From: DATDIC01 sp963777625
GTDB taxonomy: Bacteria > Pseudomonadota > Alphaproteobacteria > Acetobacterales > Acetobacteraceae
Assembly: GCA_963777625.1 (NCBI GenBank)
Contig: CAVZRO010000005.1
Coordinates: forward strand, 1-64,000
DNA length: 64,000 nucleotides
Direction of reading: 5' to 3'
In this document: positions 26,071 through 33,319 of the stretch, piece by piece
Layout of the letters: every line of letters starts with the position of its first letter
Numbering within the stretch: the first letter of the stretch is position 1
The notes under the pieces: model-generated
The model's input: only the letters and a program-made list of their open reading frames with translations
The model's database searches: none
Told to the model about the DNA's origin: nothing
Translations under genes and position numbers: made by a program

Positions 26071-26523
26071 ATGAAATCGGCAAGTTCCGCACGGGCGAAT
26101 GGCACCTCCACGATCTGGCTGCAAGGCCTGGTATGCGGAGCACTGGTGACGCTCGCCACCCCGCTTGCCTTGCTGCTGGTCGTGCTCCTGGCGCCAGCTA
26201 TCGCCGCAGGGTTGCTGGACAGCCAACCCGGCCGGCCGGTCGCTCGCGCCCTGTTGTTGTTCGGATTGAGCGCCAGCGTTGATCCGGCGCGGCGATTACT
26301 GGCCGCTGGGGATGTCATGTCCGTCAGCCTCGGCCTGCTGAGCCAGCCCCGCGTGCTGGCTGTCGCCTGGGGAGCGGCGGCGGGGGCCTGGGTTCTGGTC
26401 GAACTGGTCCCGGTATTTTTCGGATTGATACTTGACGCGCGCAGTCGAACGACTGCCGGGCAGCTCCAGAAGCAGCGTGAACGTCTGCTGGAAAACTGGC
26501 CCCGCCTGGGCTCCGGGACGTGA
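26071..26523 (+). CDS. Small membrane protein paired with pseudokinase
   Basis: 150 residues with two long hydrophobic stretches near the N-terminus (GLVCGALVTLATPLALLLVVLLAPAI) and one near the C-terminus (AVAWGAAAGAWVLVELVPVFFGLIL), plus a basic charged C-terminal tail. It starts 5 bp after the pseudokinase stop at ATG 26071, so the two are almost certainly co-transcribed. I recognise no family. It is convergent with rpoH. Confidence 0.6.
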   Translation: MKSASSARANGTSTIWLQGLVCGALVTLATPLALLLVVLLAPAIAAGLLDSQPGRPVARALLLFGLSASVDPARRLLAAGDVMSVSLGLLSQPRVLAVAWGAAAGAWVLVELVPVFFGLILDARSRTTAGQLQKQRERLLENWPRLGSGT

Positions 26524-26537
26524 CCCGGAGCCCAGGC
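26504..26537. terminator. Bidirectional hairpin between convergent genes
   Basis: A perfect 14-bp inverted repeat GCCTGGGCTCCGGG / CCCGGAGCCCAGGC with a 6-nt loop. It covers the stop of the small membrane protein gene and ends 7 bp before the rpoH stop. It can serve both strands; there is no long T-run on either side. Confidence 0.6.
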
Positions 26538-26543
26538 CAACGG

Positions 26544-27455
26544 TTACCGGGCGCCGACGGACTCCAGTTGCCGCCCGGCGGTCTGCATCCGGCGCTCAGC
26601 GATCTGCGCCTTCATGGCCTTTTGCAGCTTCTCGAACGCACGCACCTCGATCTGGCGCACCCGCTCGCGGGAGATGCCGTATTGCTGCGACAACTCCTCC
26701 AGCGTGGTCGGATTGTCCTTGAGCCGCCGCTCGATCAGGATATGCCGCTCCCGCTCGTTCAGCGTTTTCAGCGCGGAGGACAACAGAGCCTTGCGCCCGG
26801 TCAGTTCTTCCCGGTCGGCAATGGCGGTTTCCTGGCTTTCCGACTCATCGACCAGCCAGTCTTGCCATTCGCCTTCACTGTCCGACCGGACCGGCGCGTT
26901 CAGACTGTGATCTGGCGCCGCGAGGCGGCGGTTCATGCTGATCACGTCCTGCTCCGGCACGTCGAGGACGCGGGCGATCTTGGCCACCTGCTCGGGCTTC
27001 AGATCGCCGTCCTCGATCGCCTGCATCTGGCCTTTCAGCCGGCGAAGGTTGAAGAACAGCTTCTTCTGGGCGGCGGTGGTGCCCATCTTCACCAGCGACC
27101 AGGAATGCAGGATGTATTCCTGGATCGCGGCACGAATCCACCACATCGCATAGGTGGCAAGGCGGAAGCCGCGGTCCGGGTCGAACCGCTTGACCGCCTG
27201 CATCATCCCGACATTGCCCTCGCTGATCAGTTCCCCGACCGGCAGGCCGTAGCCGCGATAGCCCATGGCGATCTTCGCCACGAGCCGCAAATGTGATGTG
27301 ACAAGCTTGTGTGCAGCTTCCATATCTTGCTTGTCACGCCAGCGACGGGCGAGCGAAAGTTCTTCCTCTGGCGAAAGCATGGGAAACTTGCGGATATCCT
27401 GTAGGTACCGCGAGAGATTGCCCTCGGGCGCGATATTAAGGACGGCAGAGGCCAC
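26544..27455 (-). CDS. rpoH: RNA polymerase heat-shock sigma factor RpoH (sigma-32)
   Basis: 303 residues with sigma-70 regions 1.2 to 4.2: LSRYLQDIRKFPMLSPEEE, region 2 with DPDRGFRLATYAMWWIRAAIQEYIL, the RpoH box QKKLFFNLRRLK that marks sigma-32, and region 4.2 HTH TLEELSQQYGISRERVRQIEVRAFEKLQ. The start is GTG 27455 with AAAGGAG 8 nt upstream. The 187-nt leader between promoter and start could form structure that tunes translation with heat, as known in other RpoH mRNAs; no fold was computed. Confidence 0.95.
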   Translation of the reverse strand: MASAVLNIAPEGNLSRYLQDIRKFPMLSPEEELSLARRWRDKQDMEAAHKLVTSHLRLVAKIAMGYRGYGLPVGELISEGNVGMMQAVKRFDPDRGFRLATYAMWWIRAAIQEYILHSWSLVKMGTTAAQKKLFFNLRRLKGQMQAIEDGDLKPEQVAKIARVLDVPEQDVISMNRRLAAPDHSLNAPVRSDSEGEWQDWLVDESESQETAIADREELTGRKALLSSALKTLNERERHILIERRLKDNPTTLEELSQQYGISRERVRQIEVRAFEKLQKAMKAQIAERRMQTAGRQLESVGAR

Positions 27456-27641
27456 GACCGGCTCCTTTCGTCTGGGCGGCGATGTATCCTGCCCAGGATG
27501 GCACAGGGCACTAACGCCGTGGACTGAATATCAGTCCATCGGATGGCAAGGATGTTACGTCCCGACCGCCTGTCCCATCTAATGGCGACCCAGGGTCGGA
27601 CGGCGCGTCGGAGTGGCTTGCCGTTCGCTCCAACGGGTCAT

Positions 27642-27670
27642 GTTATACAGGACCGCATCAGTCCTGTCAA
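27642..27670 (-). promoter_or_regulatory. Sigma-70-type promoter of rpoH
   Basis: On the minus strand TTGACA (27670-27665), a 17-bp spacer, and TATAAC (27647-27642). This near-consensus promoter points toward rpoH. A palindrome TGACC-N5-GGTCA at 27677-27691 lies just upstream of the -35, partly inside the rluD stop. Confidence 0.75.
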
Positions 27671-27688
27671 CGATGTTGACCTATTGGG

Positions 27689-28690
27689 TCAGGATTGTGG
27701 CGTTTGCAGGTCACGATCCAGCGACACCACTAGCCGCGCGAAATCGTCAGGTACAGCCGATTCAAAACTGAGCTGCTCCCCGGTGCGCGGATGGGTAAAG
27801 CCCAGTCGCCCCGCGTGCAGCGCCTGCCGCGGAAAGTCCAGCAATGCCGACCGCAGCGGTTCCGGCACCGCCCGCGCGACGGCGGGAATCCGGCGAAGAT
27901 AAACCGGGTCGCCCACGATAGGATGTCCGGCGCTCGCCAGATGCACCCTGATCTGGTGCGTCCGCCCAGTCGCCAGCCGGCACTCCAGCAGGCTCACCGC
28001 GGCCCGCCAGACGCGCACCACGCGGTATCGGGTCAGCGCCGGTTTCCCCCCATGCGAGCGAACCGCCATGCGCTTGCGGTCACGCGGATCCCGCCCGATT
28101 GCACCTTCGATCTCGCCCGCGGCGGGAGACGGAACGCCCCAGACCAGAGCCCGGTACGCCCGCTCGAGGTCGCGGGTGGCGAACGCGGCGCTCAGGCGCA
28201 CCATTGCCAGCTCGGTCTTGGCCACCACCATCACCCCGGACGTATCCTTGTCCAGCCGGTGGACGATCCCCGGCCGATGCTCGGCCCCGATCGAGAACGA
28301 AGCACCGCAATGCGCGATGAGCGCATTCACCAGCGTGCCAGACTCGTTGCCCGGCGCCGGATGGACGACCAGCCCGGCGGGTTTGTCGAGCACGATCAGA
28401 TCGGCGTCCTCAAACAGAATCGGGAACGGAATGGCCTCCGGTTGAGGGCGGGCCGGGCGCGTCGGCGGGAGCAGAATCGTGTAAACTACACCGCTCCGTA
28501 CCGTCGCCGCCGGTTCCCTCACCCCTTCCCCGCCCCGCCGGACCTGCCCCGCCTCGATCAGCGCCTTGACGCGCGAGCGCGACACGGCCCCCATTCGCCC
28601 GGCAACAAAGCGATCGAGCCGCTGCCCCTCGTCTTCAGGGGCGGCCAGCAGGTGCAGCGTCTCGACTGAGGCCACAGGATCGGACATCAC
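27689..28690 (-). CDS. rluD: RluA-family 23S rRNA pseudouridine synthase (RluD-like)
   Basis: 333 residues. An N-terminal S4 RNA-binding domain (RLDRFVAGRMGAVSRSRVKALIEAGQV) is followed by the catalytic domain with PGIVHRLDKDTSGVMVVAKT, where the aspartate of HRLDKDTSG is the catalytic residue, and RLATGRTHQIRVHLASAGHPIVGDPVY. S4 plus this motif is typical of RluD/RluC. RluD is the closest by size and by proximity to rpoH, a frequent alphaproteobacterial order. The exact target uridines are inferred. Confidence 0.88.
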   Translation of the reverse strand: MMSDPVASVETLHLLAAPEDEGQRLDRFVAGRMGAVSRSRVKALIEAGQVRRGGEGVREPAATVRSGVVYTILLPPTRPARPQPEAIPFPILFEDADLIVLDKPAGLVVHPAPGNESGTLVNALIAHCGASFSIGAEHRPGIVHRLDKDTSGVMVVAKTELAMVRLSAAFATRDLERAYRALVWGVPSPAAGEIEGAIGRDPRDRKRMAVRSHGGKPALTRYRVVRVWRAAVSLLECRLATGRTHQIRVHLASAGHPIVGDPVYLRRIPAVARAVPEPLRSALLDFPRQALHAGRLGFTHPRTGEQLSFESAVPDDFARLVVSLDRDLQTPQS

Positions 28691-28734
28691 CGCCTGATAA
28701 CGCGGATCGGGTCCGCCGGCGAAAGGGAAGCTAA

Positions 28735-29010
28735 GTGCGCATTCTGACCGCGCTGACAGTGGCGATGGGTGTGCTCATCCTGCTCGGCACGACCGTCCTG
28801 GTCGTCGCTCTGGTAAAGCGGCCACCCCCCGGTACGGGATCAGGCATGGTAGGACTGACGCTGGACGAGCCGGCGGGAACCCGAATCGCCGCGATCACGG
28901 CGGTCGCCGACCAGTTGGCGCTGGAGCTCCAAGGCGGCGGGCCCGACCGCGTCGTGCTGATCAACCCCCGCTCCGGCGTCATTGCTGGGCGGATCACGCT
29001 CCACCGCTAA
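28735..29010 (+). CDS. Small single-pass membrane protein (DUF6476-like)
   Basis: 91 residues. An N-terminal transmembrane helix (LTALTVAMGVLILLGTTVLVVALV) is followed by a short periplasmic domain with AVADQLALELQGGGPDRVVLINPRSGVIAGRI. GTG 28735 follows AAAGGGAAG. It is divergent from rluD with 44 bp between them. I associate it with the DUF6476 type because small proteins of this layout sit next to rluD in Rhodospirillales; the function is unknown. Confidence 0.6.
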   Translation: MRILTALTVAMGVLILLGTTVLVVALVKRPPPGTGSGMVGLTLDEPAGTRIAAITAVADQLALELQGGGPDRVVLINPRSGVIAGRITLHR

Positions 29011-29036
29011 TCTTGCTTCCCCGCGCCGCGCCCGCC

Positions 29037-29100
29037 TCGTCATGCCCGCGAAAGCGCGCGAAAGCGGGCATCCAACCGAAAAGCGCGGAATTCCGGGGGG
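29037..29100 (+). repeat. Type-C intergenic repeat, copy 1
   Basis: GTCATGCCCGCGAAAGCG, a repeated CGCGAAAGCG, then GGCATCCAACCGAAAAGCGCGGAATTCC in two parts. The same order (hairpin core, CATCCA-CCGAAA, GCGGAATTCC) recurs at 54087-54134. Confidence 0.6.
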
Positions 29101-29563
29101 GCGCCTGGAGTCCCGCTTCCGCGCGGGGATGACGAACATGGGTCATAATGCGGTTTGGGATAAGCCCCGACCAACTTGTCGCGGGAACGCGCGGTGGTGA
29201 CCATCCACTTGACGCGGCCGCCGGATGCGTTGCCCTGCCGCTTTCACACTTTGATCCCAGCAATCCGGGTGTTCCGTTCGGTGACGCGGTGGTTGAGGCA
29301 CTGGTCCCCAGTATGCCGACATCGACCCCGATCGCCACCGTGGCGAGTCAGCTCACGCGCTTCGGGTATCGTGGAACTTCGGGCGTTGCATCAGACGGGC
29401 GAGCCTCGGATACGGGACAGATTTGGTCACGCAAGATCGGCCGGCGCATCGTGCATGCGGTAATGGAACCTGCCAAGCTTTAACCGACCACCGATTTTGC
29501 CAAGTCTCAATTACGGCTTCGGCTAGGCCGGGCAAGACCGCCTCGGCCACATTTGCAACCAGC

Positions 29564-29599
29564 TTTGACAGAGAGGCGGCGTGCCGCCTCTCTGTCAAA
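29564..29599. terminator. 17-bp-stem hairpin downstream of PEP-CTERM gene
   Basis: A perfect inverted repeat TTTGACAGAGAGGCGGC / GCCGCCTCTCTGTCAAA with a 2-nt loop ends 7 bp from the PEP-CTERM stop. It probably ends that transcript. The T-run lies on the gene side rather than beyond the hairpin for the minus strand, so it is not a textbook intrinsic terminator. Confidence 0.5.
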
Positions 29600-29605
29600 A
29601 AATCC

Positions 29606-30304
29606 TTATAACGTCTGCCTACGGCGACGCATCAAGGCGAGACCCAGGAGACCACTGCCGAGCAGGGCGAGCGACGCCGGCTCGGGGACCGGAGTCTGCA
29701 ACGTGAAGTGCAGGCCGAAATTGAATCCGTTAGCTGTACTCGGGTCGATCCCGCCGGCCGAGACGAAACTGTACGGGTTCACAAATATCTGTTGCCATCC
29801 GCTCTGCACGCCCGCCGATAGTGGAACTGTGAAACCAGAATTGTAATAGGCCTCTCCGGATAGAATTGGATTCGAGGCTGTTGCGCAGCAGATTCCGCCG
29901 AAATTGGACAGCGGACTGACCGGCGTGCCGTCAACCGTCCATTGATTCGCAACAGCATCGAAATCCGCCGCGTTGCTGAGAGTGTAGTCCATGACGATGG
30001 CCCAGCCCGCGTTGATGTCGCCGGCCAGCGGTCCGCCGCCGACCGTCGAGAGGTGCCATACGTCCCACTCGCCGTTCGGTCCAGTAGCAACCTGGGTTTC
30101 GTAAAGACTGAGCAGCCCGCCATCGATCAAGACCGGTGTCGAACTGAAGGTGACGGTGTCCGAGCAGGTAGTGTCCGTGCACGCGCCCGGGAGGTTGCTG
30201 CCACCGAACGTCAGGTTTGACCCGATCGGAATAATGCTCGCCTGCGCGCCTGTCGCGAAACTGAGCAAGACTGCGGCGGCAAACATGCCCTTGACATTCA
30301 TCAT
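29606..30304 (-). CDS. PEP-CTERM sorting-domain protein
   Basis: 232 residues with an N-terminal signal peptide (MFAAAVLLSFATGAQAS) and a C-terminal exosortase sorting signal: VPEPASLALLGSGLLGLALM followed by RRRRQTL. The body is beta-rich with cysteines in GACTDTTCSD and GGICCAT. PEP-CTERM proteins are cut and transferred by an exosortase/archaeosortase-type system to the cell surface or matrix. I use ATG 30304, which has GGAGAAG 9 nt upstream, instead of a TTG at 30322. No exosortase gene is in this window. Promoter and an FNR-type box lie just upstream. Confidence 0.88.
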   Translation of the reverse strand: MMNVKGMFAAAVLLSFATGAQASIIPIGSNLTFGGSNLPGACTDTTCSDTVTFSSTPVLIDGGLLSLYETQVATGPNGEWDVWHLSTVGGGPLAGDINAGWAIVMDYTLSNAADFDAVANQWTVDGTPVSPLSNFGGICCATASNPILSGEAYYNSGFTVPLSAGVQSGWQQIFVNPYSFVSAGGIDPSTANGFNFGLHFTLQTPVPEPASLALLGSGLLGLALMRRRRQTL

Positions 30305-30330
30305 AAATGGTTTCTTCTCCAACGTTCAGA

Positions 30331-30359
30331 ATTAGACCGCTGTTACGGTTTGATGTCAA
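30331..30359 (-). promoter_or_regulatory. Sigma-70-type promoter of PEP-CTERM gene
   Basis: Minus strand TTGACA (30359-30354), 17-bp spacer, TCTAAT (30336-30331), 27 bp upstream of ATG 30304. Confidence 0.6.
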
Positions 30360-30362
30360 TAT

Positions 30363-30386
30363 CTTTCTTGATGCGCATCAAGAAAG
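30363..30386. promoter_or_regulatory. FNR/FixK-type operator (perfect palindrome)
   Basis: A 24-bp perfect palindrome whose centre is TTGATGCGCATCAA, an exact match to the FNR/FixK consensus TTGAT-N4-ATCAA, extended by CTTTC/GAAAG on both sides. It ends 3 bp upstream of the predicted -35, so its centre is about 50 bp upstream of the predicted start of transcription. The position suits an activator of the CRP/FNR family. Confidence 0.65.
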
Positions 30387-30417
30387 CCCCGTGGAATCAC
30401 AGAAAGCTTAGTGGAGG

Positions 30418-30843
30418 TCAGGCACACCCCCGTGCGCGCGATCCAGGCGCCATCCCGCCGAGGGATGCGCCGCGTATCCCGCCACCGGCCTCGAGGTGGT
30501 TCTCTGCCAGCTTGCCAGGACACTGTTTCGCGTGACGGATTTTCATGGCAGCGAGCCGCTCCAGGACCGACGATTGCCCCCGTTCGGTGGCCGGCCGCAA
30601 ATGATTACAATCGGGGGTTGCGGCCTCTTCGCCAAACAGTTGCGTTTGGCACCAAAGGGGATTCGTCGTCGAGAGCGTATCCAGATTGCCCGGCGCGACG
30701 CGGCATTTGGTGCAACCCACGGTGGAAACGCCAACCCAGATGTTGGCCGCGATCGCCGCATCGCTCTCGCCGGCATCGGCGACGAGCAGAGTTTGCGCCC
30801 GCTTCAGCTTGGGGCTGTGGGCTTGCCGCTGGCCATCCGACAC
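30418..30843 (-). pseudogene. IS630-type transposase N-terminal remnant
   Basis: The minus-strand frame begins MSDGQRQAHSPKLKRAQTLL and continues AGESDAAIAANIWVGVSTV, then APGNLDTLS, LFGEEAAT and KLAENHLEAGG. From memory of the family, IS630 transposases read KLKRA-x-LLAA, AIAA-x-VGVGxSTVYRTKRRFVEGNLE-ALS, GKEEA and RRLAENxLKPWR at the same spacing. The match is degenerate and the catalytic DDE domain is absent, so this is a decayed fragment. No terminal repeats were found. Confidence 0.5.
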
Positions 30844-31095
30844 CTCGCCTCACATCCTCGTCCACAGGCTGGCGATCGGGTCGCCCACCCGCCAACCGAG
30901 GCCGCATGCAGCAATGCTTCCGGATCAGCGGACTGGCGTACGTCAGATGGTGCTCGGCTCGCATGCCATGACCCGAGCGGTCAGAATCTCTCTGCACCGC
31001 TGCCAGACGGAGCCAGCCAGCCCTCGGAACTGCGCAAAAACCTGACGCCCAGAAACCTTGCACGTCGTCCCCTGTGGCACTATTCTGCCCAAATC

Positions 31096-32157
31096 ATGGG
31101 CAATTGTAGTCGCTCCACCACGCTTCGCCCGATCCATCTGGGCCACGGCGTGTGCATCGACACGCCGGTCATCCTCGCGCCCATGTCCGGTGTGTCCGAT
31201 CTGCCGTTCCGCCGCCTTGCCAAGCAGCAGGGAGCCGGCATGGTCGTCTCTGAGATGATCGCCTCCTGGGCAATGATCCGGGAGAACCGCAACACCCTGC
31301 GCATGGCCGAGGTCGATGGATGCGGCGGTGTCTCCGCCGTGCAACTCGCCGGCTGCGAGCCCGCGGCGATGGCGGAGGCTGCCAGGCTGGCGGTCGATCG
31401 GGGTGCCGACCTGATCGACATAAATTTTGGCTGTCCAGTAAGGAAAGTCGCGGTCGGGCAGCAAGCCGGCTCCGCCCTGATGCGCGACGAAACCGCCGCC
31501 GCCGCCATCCTCGAAGCCACCGTCAAGGCCGTTGCGGTCCCGGTGACGCTGAAAATGCGCATGGGCTGGGACCACGCGACCCTGAATGCGCCCCGCCTGG
31601 CACGGATCGCCGAAGACGTCGGCATCCGCATGGTCACCGTGCATGGCCGGACCCGCCAGCAATTCTATACCGGCTCGGCGGACTGGCGCTTCATCGCTCG
31701 CGTGAAGGCCGCCGTGCGCATTCCGATCATCGCCAACGGCGACATCCTGACCGAAAACGATGCCGCCGAAGCGCTCCTGCAATCCGGCGCCGACGGCGTC
31801 ATGATCGGCCGCGGCTGCTACGGACGACCTTGGTTCCCGGCGCTGGTGGCGCGGTTCCTCACCGAGGGTCGGTCACCCAATGAGCCGGCCCTGGCGGAAC
31901 AGAAAGCAATATTGCTCACGCATTATGCCGCAATGCTCAGCCATTTCGGCACCGAGGCCGGACTGCGGCTCGCCCGCAAGCACGTGTCCTGGTACTCGCG
32001 TGGCCTGCCCGGGTCGGCCGATTTCCGCGCCACCGTCACCCGTCTGGCCGATGCCACCGCCGTCGTCCGCCTGATCCACGATTTCTTCGATCGCCTGATC
32101 GATAGCGGCGCCACCCGCGGCGCCGACCAGCCCGCGCCCATGGCCGAGGCGGCGTGA
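31096..32157 (+). CDS. dusB: tRNA-dihydrouridine synthase B
   Basis: 353 residues. FMN-dependent TIM-barrel enzyme that reduces uridine in the tRNA D-loop. Signatures are PVILAPMSGVSDLPFRRLA, LIDINFGCPVRKV with the catalytic cysteine, LKMRMGWDH, VHGRTRQQFYTGSADW, IPIIANGDI and GVMIGRGCYGRPW. ATG 31096 is the first start compatible with the family. It overlaps ntrB by GTGA, the standard alphaproteobacterial dusB-ntrB-ntrC order. Confidence 0.94.
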   Translation: MGNCSRSTTLRPIHLGHGVCIDTPVILAPMSGVSDLPFRRLAKQQGAGMVVSEMIASWAMIRENRNTLRMAEVDGCGGVSAVQLAGCEPAAMAEAARLAVDRGADLIDINFGCPVRKVAVGQQAGSALMRDETAAAAILEATVKAVAVPVTLKMRMGWDHATLNAPRLARIAEDVGIRMVTVHGRTRQQFYTGSADWRFIARVKAAVRIPIIANGDILTENDAAEALLQSGADGVMIGRGCYGRPWFPALVARFLTEGRSPNEPALAEQKAILLTHYAAMLSHFGTEAGLRLARKHVSWYSRGLPGSADFRATVTRLADATAVVRLIHDFFDRLIDSGATRGADQPAPMAEAA

Positions 32158-33308
32158 ACAGCGCGATCACCCGTGCCTTCGCCGCCATCAGCCGGCGCGA
32201 TCGGCCGCCGCCGGATGCGTCCCCGATCCTCGGCGCCCTGCCCGTTCCGGTGGTGCTGCTTGATGCCGACAACCGGTTTCACTTCGCCAATCCGGCCGCG
32301 GAGCAATTCCTCGGAATTTCCGTAGCCCAGCTCGCGCAACTCGGGCTGGACGATCTGATCGGCTTCGATCACCCGCTGTTCCTGTTGATCGAGCAGGTGC
32401 GGGCTACGGACGCGACCGTGTCCGACCATGACCTGACCCTGGAAAGTCCGCGGCTGCACCGCCAGGGCATCACCGTCCACGGAGCCTCGGTTCCGGAACA
32501 GCCAGGGTCGGTTCTGCTGGCATTCCAGGACGGCTCGACCGCGCGCGCCCTCGATCGGCAGCTCGCGTTCCGCGGCGCCGCCCGCAGCGTCAGCGGAATG
32601 GCCGCGATCCTGGCGCACGAAGTGAAGAACCCTTTGTCGGGCATCCGTGGCGCCGCGCAGCTTCTCGAAGCCAACGCGGCACCGGCGGACCGCGAGCTGA
32701 CCGTGCTGATCCGCGAGGAAGCTGATCGCATCCGCGCGCTGATGGATCGCATGGAAAGTTTCGGCGACAAGCCGCTCGCACGCTCCGGCGTGAACATCCA
32801 CCGCGTGATGGAGCATGTCCGCAAGCTGGCGCAGAACGGATTTGCCGCCACGGTGCGGTTTCAGGAGCTGTACGACCCGTCGCTGCCACCGGCGTGGGGC
32901 AATCGCGACCAACTCGTGCAGGTCGTGCTGAACCTGGTGAAGAATGCCGCCGAGGCGCTCGATGGCCGGCCCGATGCCGAGATCACCCTCGCCACCGGAT
33001 TCCAGCACGGCATGCGTATCGCCGTGCCGGGAGCAGCGCGCCGGCTCGACCTGCCGCTGCTGGTCACCGTCCGCGACAACGGACCCGGCATTGCCGATGA
33101 CCTGAAAGCCCATTTGTTCGAGCCGTTCGTCACCACGAAGCGGTCCGGCAGCGGGCTGGGGCTGGCACTCGTGGCAAAGATCATCGGTGACCATGGCGGC
33201 CTCATCGAGGTGGATAGCCGCTACGGGCGCACCGAGTTCCGTCTGCATCTGCCCGTCCTCAGCGAGGATGATCCCGGCTGTCGTCCGGACCATGACGTGG
33301 CTTGTTGA
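32154..33308 (+). CDS. ntrB: Nitrogen regulation sensor histidine kinase NtrB
   Basis: 384 residues, cytosolic. The PAS domain spans about residues 25-130 (PVPVVLLDADNRFHFANPAAEQFLG). The HisKA phosphoacceptor segment is ILAHEVKNPLSGIRGAAQLL. HATPase boxes are VVLNLVKNAAEAL (N), VRDNGPGI (G1) and GSGLGLALV (G2). It phosphorylates NtrC under nitrogen limitation and is controlled by PII. GTG 32154 overlaps the dusB stop. Confidence 0.93.
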   Translation: MNSAITRAFAAISRRDRPPPDASPILGALPVPVVLLDADNRFHFANPAAEQFLGISVAQLAQLGLDDLIGFDHPLFLLIEQVRATDATVSDHDLTLESPRLHRQGITVHGASVPEQPGSVLLAFQDGSTARALDRQLAFRGAARSVSGMAAILAHEVKNPLSGIRGAAQLLEANAAPADRELTVLIREEADRIRALMDRMESFGDKPLARSGVNIHRVMEHVRKLAQNGFAATVRFQELYDPSLPPAWGNRDQLVQVVLNLVKNAAEALDGRPDAEITLATGFQHGMRIAVPGAARRLDLPLLVTVRDNGPGIADDLKAHLFEPFVTTKRSGSGLGLALVAKIIGDHGGLIEVDSRYGRTEFRLHLPVLSEDDPGCRPDHDVAC

Positions 33309-33319
33309 GGACGTCAGGC

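Larger units (their letters stand above)
29011..29605. other. Repeat-bearing stretch with weak reading frames
   Basis: Contains a type-C repeat (29037-29100), a plus-strand frame from 29148 to 29483, and a strong hairpin at 29564-29599. The frame would encode 111 residues (HPLDAAAGCVALPLSHFDPSN, then LVPSMPTSTPIATVASQ). I recognise nothing in it and see no good ribosome site, so I do not call it a gene. Confidence 0.4.

Noticed and set aside
29148..29483. Plus-strand reading frame of 111 residues
   Set aside because: No recognisable domain, poor ribosome site, repeat-rich surroundings; most likely chance coding.
30844..31095. Extended dusB or another gene upstream of dusB
   Set aside because: The frame stays open but encodes no dusB homology and covers a decayed IS630-like fragment.
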